From the NCBI GenBank assembly GCA_913062625.1, contig CAJXWP010000013.1, positions 1 to 54,532 of the forward strand: DNA of 54,532 nt. Direction: 5' to 3'. This DNA comes from an uncultured Haliea sp. (GTDB lineage Bacteria; Pseudomonadota; Gammaproteobacteria; Pseudomonadales; Halieaceae). Position numbers and translations under genes: made by a program. Position 1 is the stretch's first letter; each line of letters starts with the position of its first letter. Positions 44,502 through 53,335 of this stretch are shown here, piece by piece. The notes beneath the pieces were generated by a model that did no database searches, was not told the origin of the DNA, and saw only the letters and a list, made by a program, of their open reading frames with translations.

Positions 44502-45233
44502 TCATTGCAACGCGGCCATTATTTCCAGCCCCTCAAATATAAGATCGGGAGCCATCTCGCCGTCCCGATGCACCAACTCCATAAGCGCCTCACCCGCACC
44601 GCCGCAGAACAACAGAACAATAGGCTCGCTACCAGACTGATCCAACGCCAACGTAATCGCGCCTGCCTGCGCCAGAGCAATGCCATGACGCACTGCCTGC
44701 GCGGTTGACGTGCCAGGGCAGAGCGCATAACCCACTTTTTCATCAAACCGAACGCGGTCAGTATCCAACAACAGGGCGCGCTCCATCAGAGCCGCTCCAG
44801 GAATAATATAACCACCCTCATGACGTCCAGTGGCGCTAACAAAATCGACCGTGAGCGCAGAGCCGGCATCAATAACGCATAACCTGCTCTTGCTCCGCGC
44901 CCGACCACCGAGCATTGCCAGCCAACGATCAACACCCATGCGACTCGGGTCGTCATAACTATTGACCAGGCTGCCGGTAACAGCCTGCGAGCGTGCAAAC
45001 CACGGCGCAATACCCCACTGGTTTTCAAGCAAACGTGTCAATAGCGCTTCTGATGCGGGGGCCGTCACACTCGAAATCCAGATATGATCCAGCGATTCAC
45101 TGCAGTTCAATAATTGTTGCTGCGAACTATCGTCGCCCGGTCGATAATCTCCGCGGGCGGTGACTTCATTGTCATTGACTAGGCGCCACTTTGCGCTAGT
45201 GTTGCCAATATCAAACTGCAGGCAAACGCTCAT
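44502..45233 (-). CDS. coaX: Type III pantothenate kinase
   Basis: This 243-residue protein of the ASKHA fold has QFDIGNTSAKWR near the start, DDPSRMGVDRWLAMLGG in the middle and CVIDAGSALTVDF, the CoaX signature set. It phosphorylates pantothenate in the first step of CoA synthesis and is insensitive to CoA feedback. Its ATG overlaps the birA stop by 4 bases (ATGA), so the two cofactor genes are translated together. This is the common birA-coaX order in Gammaproteobacteria. Confidence 0.95.
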   Translation of the reverse strand: MSVCLQFDIGNTSAKWRLVNDNEVTARGDYRPGDDSSQQQLLNCSESLDHIWISSVTAPASEALLTRLLENQWGIAPWFARSQAVTGSLVNSYDDPSRMGVDRWLAMLGGRARSKSRLCVIDAGSALTVDFVSATGRHEGGYIIPGAALMERALLLDTDRVRFDEKVGYALCPGTSTAQAVRHGIALAQAGAITLALDQSGSEPIVLLFCGGAGEALMELVHRDGEMAPDLIFEGLEIMAALQ

Positions 45234-46207
45234 GAGGCTGCCCTCAAAGAGATTTCACCACCGTATATAGACTGCAATCCAGTCGCAGTCTCCAGCTGCA
45301 GCGCACCGCGTGCATCCACTCCGCGGGCGATGCCGCCAAGGGGCACATCGCCGGCATGTAGCACAACAGGCGCATTACAAAAAGCGTCCAGAGACTGCCA
45401 CTCCTCACGCCAGTGGGTAAACCCCTGCTGCTCGAAATCGGCCACCAGCGGCAGTAGTTCATTCAAGAGGGCGGCCAATATCCTACTGCGCTTAGGGTGC
45501 TGATTGTTGGTGATTGTTTTGATGTCTGTCCAGGCCTGATCGATAGCGCCTGCCGCCGCGGCAGGCATGGCCACATTAAGGCCCACCCCGATGACAACCC
45601 CGCAGTTTCCCGCGGCATCACCCTTCATTTCCAACAATATACCCCCGAGTTTGGCGCCGTCGTATAACACATCATTGGGCCACTTGAGTCCCACATGCGG
45701 CACATCACAGGCCTGCAGTGCGCGCGCGACTGCGACGCCGACCGCTAAACTCAGACCCTCGAGAGCAGCTGCACCCTGCGTAAAATTCCACAGCAAAGAC
45801 ACATAGAGGTTGCTCGCATAAGGACTGACCCACGACCGACCGCGACGACCACGACCGGCCGACTGCTGCTCCGCAGTGCACACCAACCCGGTCAAACAGC
45901 CCTGCTCAGCCAAACGCATCGCATGGGCATTGGTTGAGTCGACCGTGTCAAGAATCTCCAGATGTGTCATCAGTGCACTGGCCCGCGCATCAAGTGCAGC
46001 CTTAACCTGATCGATATCAAGCAAATCAATGCCACCACGGATGCGATAGCCTTTGCCTTTGACAGACTCAATCTCAAGTACCGAGTCAGTCACAAGCCGG
46101 TTGACCTGCTTCCACACGGCCGTGCGGCTCACACCCAGCGCACCCGCTAAGCCTTGGCCTGAATGAAATTTACCATCCGCAAGCAGCGGCAATAATGATC
46201 TGGACAT
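45230..46207 (-). CDS. birA: BirA, bifunctional biotin-protein ligase and repressor
   Basis: The protein has 325 residues with an N-terminal winged helix (SGQGLAGALGVSRTAVWKQVNRL), the biotinyl-AMP loop SAGRGRRGRSW near 117-127, the KWPNDVLYDGAKLGGIL catalytic segment and a C-terminal SH3-like domain. It loads biotin onto carboxylase carrier domains and represses biotin genes. The only biotin carrier in this window is LiuD, encoded 3.5 kb away on the opposite strand. The 244-base gap before it holds the liuR operator, but nothing birA-specific was recognised. Confidence 0.95.
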   Translation of the reverse strand: MSRSLLPLLADGKFHSGQGLAGALGVSRTAVWKQVNRLVTDSVLEIESVKGKGYRIRGGIDLLDIDQVKAALDARASALMTHLEILDTVDSTNAHAMRLAEQGCLTGLVCTAEQQSAGRGRRGRSWVSPYASNLYVSLLWNFTQGAAALEGLSLAVGVAVARALQACDVPHVGLKWPNDVLYDGAKLGGILLEMKGDAAGNCGVVIGVGLNVAMPAAAAGAIDQAWTDIKTITNNQHPKRSRILAALLNELLPLVADFEQQGFTHWREEWQSLDAFCNAPVVLHAGDVPLGGIARGVDARGALQLETATGLQSIYGGEISLRAAS

Positions 46208-46387
46208 AAATGGCGGTGCTCCTCGGTCACTGGAGCAGCGATGATAACAAATAATTCCGCTGTATCGGGTGACATACGCCTACTAAGACACGGGACTACC
46301 GTGTCTATGGGTGACAGGAGCCGATCTGACCTGAGCCCTTCCGTCGCGTTAGCCCGAATGGACTCTAGCTTTACATTTATGTTTACG

Positions 46388-46403
46388 TTTACGTTAACGT
46401 AAA
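46388..46403 (+). promoter_or_regulatory. LiuR-type operator and liu promoter
   Basis: TTTACGTTAACGTAAA is a perfect 16-base palindrome just upstream of liuR, preceded by further TTTACG-type half-sites (46370-46387). Its form resembles the operator of MerR-type LiuR in other proteobacteria. A possible promoter is TTTACG (46388-46393), 17-base spacer, TAGACT (46411-46416). Control by the adjacent regulator is the natural reading. Confidence 0.7.
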
Positions 46404-46451
46404 TACTTGGTAGACTGCCTTCCCGCACGCGTATTACGCGAGAAAAAGCAG

Positions 46452-46859
46452 ATGCCAAGCACAATCTACACTATCTCAGAGCTGGCCAGCGAATTCGGCG
46501 TGACCACCCGAGCCATCCGTTTTTATGAGGAAAAAGGGCTCATCCATCCGCTGCGATTGGGACAGAAACGGATTTATACCGCGGCTGATCGCGTTCGTAT
46601 AAAGCTGATCTTGCGGGGAAAACGTATTGGCATGACACTGCAGGAAAGCGTCGAAGTGATTGATCTTTACGATCCACAGCACAACAACACGCAACAATTA
46701 CTCTCACTTATCAATACGGTCTCAGAGCGCCGGACTAAACTCCTACAGCAAAAAGACGATATCGACGATATGCTGACAGGGCTCAACGAGGTGCTGGGAC
46801 TTTGCGAGAACGCGCTAGGAAAACGCCAGAAGACCATTTCAGCAACTCAAGAGAACTGA
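46452..46859 (+). CDS. liuR: LiuR, MerR-family regulator of leucine degradation
   Basis: This 136-residue protein has an N-terminal MerR winged helix ([26 protein letters not shown], residues 4-30) and a coiled-coil dimerisation helix ([23 protein letters not shown]). It starts the liu operon, 13 bases before liuA, and the palindrome upstream fits autoregulation. In other proteobacteria LiuR controls leucine/isovalerate genes. The internal ATG is used because the longer frame extends through the promoter region. Confidence 0.92.
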   Translation: MPSTIYTISELASEFGVTTRAIRFYEEKGLIHPLRLGQKRIYTAADRVRIKLILRGKRIGMTLQESVEVIDLYDPQHNNTQQLLSLINTVSERRTKLLQQKDDIDDMLTGLNEVLGLCENALGKRQKTISATQEN

Positions 46860-46872
46860 TAGGAAATTCACT

Positions 46873-48042
46873 ATGAGCTATCGCTACCCTACCCTCAATT
46901 TTGGCCTTGGAGAAGACATCGACATGCTGCGCGATGCGGTATACCAGATGTGCCAAAAAGAAATTGTCCCGCGCGCCGCAGACATAGACCGCAGCAACGA
47001 GTTTCCAATGGATCTATGGCGGACGTTAGGAGACATGGGCCTGTTAGGCATTACCGTAGAAGACAGCTATGGCGGCAGCAATATGGGCTACCTCGCCCAT
47101 TCGATAGTCATGGAGGAAATTAGCCGGGCCTCTGCCTCTGTCGGACTGTCCTATGGCGCCATGTCCAATCTGTGTGTGAACCAGTTAGGCAAAAATGGCA
47201 ACGAGGAACAAAAACAGAAATACCTCCCAAAACTTTGCTCGGGCGAACACATAGGCGCACTGGCTATGTCAGAAGCCAGCGCCGGTTCCGACGTCGTCAG
47301 CATGACATTGAACGCGCGCAAGCAGGGCGATCGCTACATACTTAACGGCACTAAAATGTGGATCACCAACGGCCCCGATGCCCATGTCTACATTATTTAT
47401 GCCAAAACTGATCCTGAGGCGGGATCCAAAGGCATTACTGCGTTCATCGTCGAACGCGATGCCCCGGGATTCTCTCGCTCACCTAAACTCGACAAGCTCG
47501 GCATGCGCGGCTCCAACACCTGTGAGCTGGTTTTTCAGGATTGTGAGGTGCCCGCTGAAAACAGACTACACAGCGAAGGTGACGGTGTCAGAATACTCAT
47601 GTCAGGGCTAGACTATGAACGCACCGTATTGTCCGGAGGACCGGTGGGCATCATGCAAGCCTGCCTAGACGAGGTTCTGCCCTACCTGCACGATCGCAAA
47701 CAATTCGGTCAAAGCATTGGAGAGTTCCAACTGATGCAGGGCAAGCTGGCAGACATGTATGCCGATCTCAATGCCTGCCGGGCCTATTTGTACGCCGTCG
47801 CGAGTGCCTGCGACAGAGGTGAAGAAACACGTCAGGACTGCGCCGCAGTGATTCTTTATACCGCAGAGAAAGCCACACAGATGGCACTGCAGGCAATACA
47901 GGCGCTGGGTGGTTTCGGTTATACCAATGATGCCAACGCTGGACGCCTGCTGCGTGATGCCAAGCTGTATGAAATCGGCGCAGGGACATCCGAAATACGG
48001 CGCATGCTCATCGGCCGCGAACTGTTTAACGCAACTGCTTAG
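46873..48042 (+). CDS. liuA: Isovaleryl-CoA dehydrogenase
   Basis: This 389-residue ACAD has [17 protein letters not shown], the catalytic Glu249 in [19 protein letters not shown] (Glu254 of human IVD) and the C-terminal [20 protein letters not shown]. It converts isovaleryl-CoA to 3-methylcrotonyl-CoA, passing electrons to ETF. AGGAAA precedes the ATG. It is the first enzyme gene of the liu operon, and the catalytic residue placement makes it a useful comparison for the two ACADs at 24-26 kb. Confidence 0.96.
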   Translation: MSYRYPTLNFGLGEDIDMLRDAVYQMCQKEIVPRAADIDRSNEFPMDLWRTLGDMGLLGITVEDSYGGSNMGYLAHSIVMEEISRASASVGLSYGAMSNLCVNQLGKNGNEEQKQKYLPKLCSGEHIGALAMSEASAGSDVVSMTLNARKQGDRYILNGTKMWITNGPDAHVYIIYAKTDPEAGSKGITAFIVERDAPGFSRSPKLDKLGMRGSNTCELVFQDCEVPAENRLHSEGDGVRILMSGLDYERTVLSGGPVGIMQACLDEVLPYLHDRKQFGQSIGEFQLMQGKLADMYADLNACRAYLYAVASACDRGEETRQDCAAVILYTAEKATQMALQAIQALGGFGYTNDANAGRLLRDAKLYEIGAGTSEIRRMLIGRELFNATA

Positions 48043-48052
48043 GAGCACTCAC

Positions 48053-49660
48053 ATGGCACTGCTGGATTCACGCATCAATAGCCGGGACGAGAGCTTCGGC
48101 AAAAACAAGGAACACATGGAAGCGCAGGTTGATGACCTGCGTCGGCGGGTCGATATTATTCACCAAGGAGGTGGCGAAAAGGCGCAGGAGCGTCACACGT
48201 CCCACGGCAAGTTACTTCCACGGGAACGCCTTAATGCCCTGCTGGACCCTGGCTCCCCATTTTTGGAACTGTCCCAGCTGGCCGCCTACAAAGTCTATGC
48301 AGACGATGTGCCTGGCGCCGGAATCATTACCGGTATTGGTCGCGTATCGGGCTTGGAATGCATGATCTTCATAAACGACGCTACCGTGAAGGGCGGTGCC
48401 TACTATCCGCTCACGGTGAAAAAACAGGGTCGAGCGCAAACCATTGCGCAAGAGAACCACTTGCCTTGCCTCTACCTCGTGGATTCCGGTGGTGCCTTTT
48501 TACCGTTACAGGATGAGGTGTTTCCAGATCGCGAGCACTTCGGGCACGCGTTCTACAATCAGGCACGTATGTCATCGAAGGGCATTCCACAAATAGCCGC
48601 GGTACTGGGGTCGTGTACCGCTGGTGGGGCTTATTTGCCCGCCATGGCGGATGAATCCATTATCGTCAAAAATCAGGGAACCATTTTTTTAGGCGGACCT
48701 CCACTCGTAAAAGCCGCTACCGGTGAAATCGTTTCGGCGGAAGAGCTGGGCGGGGCAGATGTGCACTGCCGCACCTCTGGTGTCACCGACCATTATGCCA
48801 ATAATGATCATCACGCTCTGGAACTGTTACGTCGCTCGGTGAGTCGCTTGAATCGGATCAAACCCGCGTCCCTAGACGTGCAACCGAGCGTCGAGCCGCT
48901 CTATCCTGTGAAGGACATTTATGGCGTGATTCCTGCTGATACCAAACAGCCTTACGATGTGCGCGAAGTGATTGCCCGCGTCGTCGATGGCTCAGATTTT
49001 GACGAGTTCAAAGCGCTGTTTGGCGAGACGCTAGTCTGTGGCTTTGCGCGTATTCACGGCTACCCAGTGGGTATCGTCGCCAATAACGGCATACTGTTCA
49101 GTGAGTCAGCGGTCAAAGGCGCTCACTTCGTCACGTTGTGCGCGCAGCGAAAAATACCACTGGTGTTTCTACAAAATATCACGGGCTTCATGGTAGGCAA
49201 ACAATATGAGGCAGGGGGTATTGCTCGTCACGGTGCAAAAATGGTGCACGCCGTAGCCTGTGCCGCAGTGCCCAAGTTCACGGTGATGATAGGCGGATCA
49301 TTTGGCGCAGGCAACTATGCCATGTGCGGGCGCGCTTATGAGCCGCGCTTTCTGTTTATGTGGCCTAACGCTCGCATCTCGGTCATGGGTGGCGAGCAGG
49401 CTGCCGGGGTACTCGCCACGATAAAGCAGGATCAGATGGCGCGCGACGACACACGCATGAGCCCCGAAGAGGAAGCGGCTTTCAAACAACCTATTATCGA
49501 TTTGTATGAAGAACAAGGTCATCCCTACTACGCGTCAGCACGATTATGGGATGACGGAGTAATAGACCCAGCGGACACCCGCAAAGTTTTGGGTCTGTGT
49601 ATTTCAGCGTCACTGAATGCGCCGATTGAGGAAACGTCTTTCGGCGTGTTCAGGATGTGA
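48053..49660 (+). CDS. liuB: Methylcrotonyl-CoA carboxylase, carboxyltransferase (beta) subunit
   Basis: This protein of 535 residues is an acetyl-CoA carboxylase-type carboxyltransferase: [56 protein letters not shown] and [21 protein letters not shown] are MCC-beta signatures. It transfers CO2 from carboxybiotin to 3-methylcrotonyl-CoA with LiuD. AGGAG lies before the chosen ATG, 10 bases after liuA; a longer in-frame reading would run inside liuA. Confidence 0.96.
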   Translation: MALLDSRINSRDESFGKNKEHMEAQVDDLRRRVDIIHQGGGEKAQERHTSHGKLLPRERLNALLDPGSPFLELSQLAAYKVYADDVPGAGIITGIGRVSGLECMIFINDATVKGGAYYPLTVKKQGRAQTIAQENHLPCLYLVDSGGAFLPLQDEVFPDREHFGHAFYNQARMSSKGIPQIAAVLGSCTAGGAYLPAMADESIIVKNQGTIFLGGPPLVKAATGEIVSAEELGGADVHCRTSGVTDHYANNDHHALELLRRSVSRLNRIKPASLDVQPSVEPLYPVKDIYGVIPADTKQPYDVREVIARVVDGSDFDEFKALFGETLVCGFARIHGYPVGIVANNGILFSESAVKGAHFVTLCAQRKIPLVFLQNITGFMVGKQYEAGGIARHGAKMVHAVACAAVPKFTVMIGGSFGAGNYAMCGRAYEPRFLFMWPNARISVMGGEQAAGVLATIKQDQMARDDTRMSPEEEAAFKQPIIDLYEEQGHPYYASARLWDDGVIDPADTRKVLGLCISASLNAPIEETSFGVFRM

Positions 49661-49728
49661 TGCACTCGATCGTTAGCTGTCTCTCATTTCTGCGTTCTCT
49701 GCCTAATAAGGTTCGAGGTTAGACCATC

Positions 49729-51726
49729 ATGTTTAAAAAAATTCTCATAGCCAACCGTGGTGAAATTGCCTGTCGGATTATCAAGACGGCACGGCGTATG
49801 GGCGTCGCAACAGTAGCGGTATACTCGGATGCAGACCGTGATTCGCTGCATGTAAGATTGGCGGATGAGGCGATCTATATTGGCGCAGCTCCTGCTCGGG
49901 AATCCTATCTGTTGGGAGAAAAGATACTCGCAGCGGCGCAAACCACTCATGCTGAAGCTATACATCCAGGGTATGGTTTCCTGTCAGAAAATGCTGATTT
50001 TGCAGCGGCCTGCGCGGATCAGGGTGTGGTGTTTATTGGTCCTAGTGTTGCGGCGATTGCGTCCATGGGCAGCAAATCGGCTGCCAAACGTATTATGGAG
50101 CAGGCCGGTGTACCCCTGGTGCCTGGATACCATGGGAATGAGCAGGAGCCAGCGCGACTAAAGTCTGAGGCTCAATCAATGGGCTACCCAGTGCTACTCA
50201 AGGCGACCGCGGGAGGCGGCGGAAAAGGCATGCGGCAGGTGTCGTCGCCAGACGAATTCGACGAGGCACTGGCCGCTGCCAAACGCGAGTCTTTGGCCAG
50301 TTTCAACGATGACACAATGCTGGTAGAGAAATATCTCATCAAACCACGACACGTGGAATTCCAAATATTTTTTGACCATCTGGGACAGGGTGTTTACCTC
50401 GCAGAACGAGACTGCTCGGTACAACGACGTCACCAGAAAATTATTGAAGAAGCCCCCGCTCCCGGTATGACTGACGCGCTGCGCCACGCCATGGGTGAGA
50501 CCGCAATTACGGCGGCTCGCGCCATCGACTACCGTGGAGCGGGTACCGTAGAATTCCTGCTACAACAGGACGGCAGCTTTTATTTCATGGAGATGAATAC
50601 CCGTCTTCAGGTTGAACATCCGGTTACGGAAATGATTACGGGGCTGGACTTAGTGGAATGGCAGTTGCTGGTCGCATGCGGAGAACCTCTGCCACTGACG
50701 CAGGACGCCGTTAAGATTCGCGGACACGCATTTGAAGCGCGAATCTATGCGGAAGACCCGGACAATGACTTCTTGCCGGTTACGGGCACATTGGACTTTT
50801 TACAACCCCCTGATGAATCCCGCTATGTGCGGGTAGACACCGGAGTCTGCCAAGGTGATGACATCAGCGTGCACTACGACCCTATGCTGGCTAAGTTAAT
50901 TGTATGGGATGAGTCTCGAGATCGCGCGCTGCAAAGACTCAGTACGGCCCTCTCGCAATACCGCATCAGCGGGACGGTTACCAATCTCGACTTTCTCTAC
51001 AACCTCGCCACCTGCCGCCCCTTTGAAGACGCACAGTTAGATACAGGATTTATCGATCAACATGCGGACTTGATTTTTCATACACACCGCGGGAACATCC
51101 AGCGTGAATTGCCGATAGCCGCATTAGCATTGTTACTACACACACAACGACAAGCCAAACTAACCGCCTCTTGCGTTGATCCCCACTCTCCATGGCAGGA
51201 CAATAACGCATGGCGTCTCAATTCACCGCACACTCACCACATCAATTTGCATTACCAGCAACACGATTACGCGGTCGAGTTAGAGCAGCAGGGAAAGCAG
51301 TACCGGGTGCGTGCAGCAGGCCATGAAACGCTTCTGGCGGGCACTCTGGTGGACGATAGACTACATCTTGAAATTGACGGGCACCAACGCCGCGCTACCC
51401 TGGCACACACGCACGACAGGTTTACCCTGTATTTACCAGAGGGCGCCTGCCATTTTCACCCCATCTTTGCTGACACGGGTGAACCAGAGGACGCCAGCGG
51501 CGGCGGCGGACTGCAAGCCCCAATGAATGGCACGATCGTCATGCTACTGGCTGGAGTGGGCGACAAGATAGAGGCAGGCGCGCCCTTATTAGTCATGGAA
51601 GCGATGAAAATGGAACACACGATTCGGGCTCCCTGTGCTGGCACAGTGCAGACCTTTTATTATAAGAGCGGTGATTTAGTCGATGGCGGTGCAGTGCTTG
51701 TCGACTTTGTCGTGAACGAGGAGTAA
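49729..51726 (+). CDS. liuD: Methylcrotonyl-CoA carboxylase, biotin-carrier (alpha) subunit
   Basis: The protein has 665 residues: a biotin carboxylase domain with ATP-grasp core (GEIACRIIKTARRMG, KATAGGGGKGMR, EMNTRLQVEHPVTEM), a linker domain and a C-terminal biotinyl domain with the AMKM site (VMEAMKMEHTI). It carboxylates biotin with ATP and bicarbonate. It follows liuB by 68 bases, where other liu operons usually carry liuC; no such gene is present. Confidence 0.96.
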   Translation: MFKKILIANRGEIACRIIKTARRMGVATVAVYSDADRDSLHVRLADEAIYIGAAPARESYLLGEKILAAAQTTHAEAIHPGYGFLSENADFAAACADQGVVFIGPSVAAIASMGSKSAAKRIMEQAGVPLVPGYHGNEQEPARLKSEAQSMGYPVLLKATAGGGGKGMRQVSSPDEFDEALAAAKRESLASFNDDTMLVEKYLIKPRHVEFQIFFDHLGQGVYLAERDCSVQRRHQKIIEEAPAPGMTDALRHAMGETAITAARAIDYRGAGTVEFLLQQDGSFYFMEMNTRLQVEHPVTEMITGLDLVEWQLLVACGEPLPLTQDAVKIRGHAFEARIYAEDPDNDFLPVTGTLDFLQPPDESRYVRVDTGVCQGDDISVHYDPMLAKLIVWDESRDRALQRLSTALSQYRISGTVTNLDFLYNLATCRPFEDAQLDTGFIDQHADLIFHTHRGNIQRELPIAALALLLHTQRQAKLTASCVDPHSPWQDNNAWRLNSPHTHHINLHYQQHDYAVELEQQGKQYRVRAAGHETLLAGTLVDDRLHLEIDGHQRRATLAHTHDRFTLYLPEGACHFHPIFADTGEPEDASGGGGLQAPMNGTIVMLLAGVGDKIEAGAPLLVMEAMKMEHTIRAPCAGTVQTFYYKSGDLVDGGAVLVDFVVNEE

Positions 51727-51732
51727 TCGTCA

Positions 51733-52635
51733 ATGAGCCTTCCTGAAACCGTTCGACTGGTAGAGGTCGGCCCGCGAGATGGCTTACAGAGTGAATCCCA
51801 AACTATTCCCCTCAAAGCCAAGCTTCAACTGATAGATGACCTTACGCATGCCGGCCACTCCTATATTGAGGCAGGCAGCTTTGTGAACCCGAAGTGGGTG
51901 CCGCAAATGGCAGACAGTGACCAAGTGTTCAACCGTATTCAAAGGCACGCCGGCGTTCGCTACTGCGCCCTGACACCTAATCTTCAGGGGTTTGAGCGGG
52001 CATTGGCCGCTGACGCTGACGAAGTCGCAATTTTTGCCGTCGCCTCAGAGACCTTCTCGCACAAAAACATTAACTGCAGTATCGAAGAGAGCTTGGTGCG
52101 TTATCGCGCGTTAATGAGCGCCGCGCAACAGCACAATATACCGGTGCGCGGCTACGTGTCCTGCGTGCTCGGCTGCCCCTACGAGGGGGAGGTGTCCTCG
52201 CAAAGCGTAGCAGACGTTACGGCCAAGTTGTTTGATATGGGCTGTTATGAGGTTTCATTGGGTGACACTCTTGGCGTCGGCAATGCGGGCAGCATGGAAC
52301 GTCTTCTGCGCGTCTTGCTCGCACGCTTTAACGCCAACCAACTGGCCGTTCACTGCCACGACACCTACGGTCAGGCGTTGAGTAATATACTGATTGCACT
52401 CCAGCACGGCATTCACACTATCGACGCGTCCGTTGCTGGACTGGGTGGCTGTCCATACGCTCCCGGGGCCTCAGGTAATGTCGCCACTGAGGATGTCATC
52501 TACATGCTCGATGGCATGGGTATTGCAACCGGCATTGATCTGAACCGATTGATTGCAGCGGGGAACCGAATTTCGACGACTCTTGGCAGGACCAACGCAT
52601 CCGCCGTGGCGCGAGCACGCAGCGCAAAGCCATAA
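51733..52635 (+). CDS. liuE: Hydroxymethylglutaryl-CoA lyase
   Basis: The protein has 300 residues with the opening VRLVEVGPRDGLQSE and the conserved SVAGLGGCPYAPGASGNVATED, which holds the catalytic cysteine and metal ligands of HMG-CoA lyase. It splits HMG-CoA to acetoacetate and acetyl-CoA, ending leucine breakdown. GAGGAG precedes the ATG, 6 bases after liuD. The stop codon lies inside the first copy of a 7-base tandem repeat. Confidence 0.96.
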   Translation: MSLPETVRLVEVGPRDGLQSESQTIPLKAKLQLIDDLTHAGHSYIEAGSFVNPKWVPQMADSDQVFNRIQRHAGVRYCALTPNLQGFERALAADADEVAIFAVASETFSHKNINCSIEESLVRYRALMSAAQQHNIPVRGYVSCVLGCPYEGEVSSQSVADVTAKLFDMGCYEVSLGDTLGVGNAGSMERLLRVLLARFNANQLAVHCHDTYGQALSNILIALQHGIHTIDASVAGLGGCPYAPGASGNVATEDVIYMLDGMGIATGIDLNRLIAAGNRISTTLGRTNASAVARARSAKP

Positions 52636-52658
52636 GCCATAAGCCATAAGCCATAAGC
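52631..52658 (+). repeat. Four tandem copies of CATAAGC
   Basis: Four exact copies of a 7-base unit run head to tail. The liuE TAA lies in the first copy. Because 7 is not a multiple of 3, the TAA triplets fall in all reading frames of the plus strand, giving stop codons in each frame just after liuE. No further function is evident; slippage could vary the copy number. Confidence 0.85.
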
Positions 52659-52787
52659 ACAGTACTGTAGGATCCACCACCACCGTGCATTCCTGCACCC
52701 ATCAACCGGCCCCCTGCTGCTGCGCCTATTGGAAATGAGTTAGAATGGCGTATTCTCCGCTACCCCTTTTAAGGACACACGCTAAAC

Positions 52788-53330
52788 ATGGCGCTCAAAC
52801 CGACTATCTACAAAGCCCAGATAGAACTCGCCGACAGCGATCGTAATTGCTATGAATCACTCTCCCTGACTCTGGCCAAACATCCGTCGGAAACACTGGA
52901 GCGAATGCTGGTGAGGCTCTTGGCTTACTGCCTGAATTGTGCGCGCGGCTTGGAGTTCACCAAAGGCATCTCCACCGCCGATGAACCCGATTTATGGGTC
53001 CACAGCGACAGCGGGGAAATCGAACAGTGGATAGAGGTCGGGCATCCAGAGGAGGCTCGCCTGCGCAAAGCTTGCGGCCGGGCTCGTCAAGTGAGCGTTT
53101 ATGCATTTGCTAAAAGCACGCCGACGTGGTGGAAATTAAACAATGAAACTATCGGTGCATTGCCACGTTTACACGTATGGCTGCTTGACTGGACCGAGAT
53201 TCAGTCCGCAGCCGATCTCCTCAATCGCACAGTGCAGCTGAATATCAGCATCGTGGGTGGAATCTTATATCTCGACAATGGCAGTCACTCCACCAGCGTA
53301 GAACCGGTATTGCTATGCCAAACTGATTGA
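52788..53330 (+). CDS. yaeQ: YaeQ family protein
   Basis: The protein has 180 residues, the family length, with ALKPTIYKAQIELADSDRNCYES at the start, PSETLERMLVRLLAYCLN, EPDLWVHSDSGEIEQWIEVG and RARQVSVYAF. YaeQ has a PD-(D/E)XK-like fold (D-x-E-x-K style residues may be DLW...EQWIEVG) and was linked to RfaH bypass in E. coli, but its reaction is unknown. It stands alone between liuE and the convergent membrane hydroxylase. Confidence 0.92.
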   Translation: MALKPTIYKAQIELADSDRNCYESLSLTLAKHPSETLERMLVRLLAYCLNCARGLEFTKGISTADEPDLWVHSDSGEIEQWIEVGHPEEARLRKACGRARQVSVYAFAKSTPTWWKLNNETIGALPRLHVWLLDWTEIQSAADLLNRTVQLNISIVGGILYLDNGSHSTSVEPVLLCQTD

Positions 53331-53335
53331 ATGTT

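Noticed and set aside
49700-49728. tRNA-like GGTTCGAGG before liuD
   Set aside because: No acceptor, D or anticodon arms could be folded around it; it is just the leader with the ribosome site.
52631-52658. CRISPR-like repeat
   Set aside because: The 7-base units have no spacers and no cas genes are nearby; it is a simple tandem repeat.
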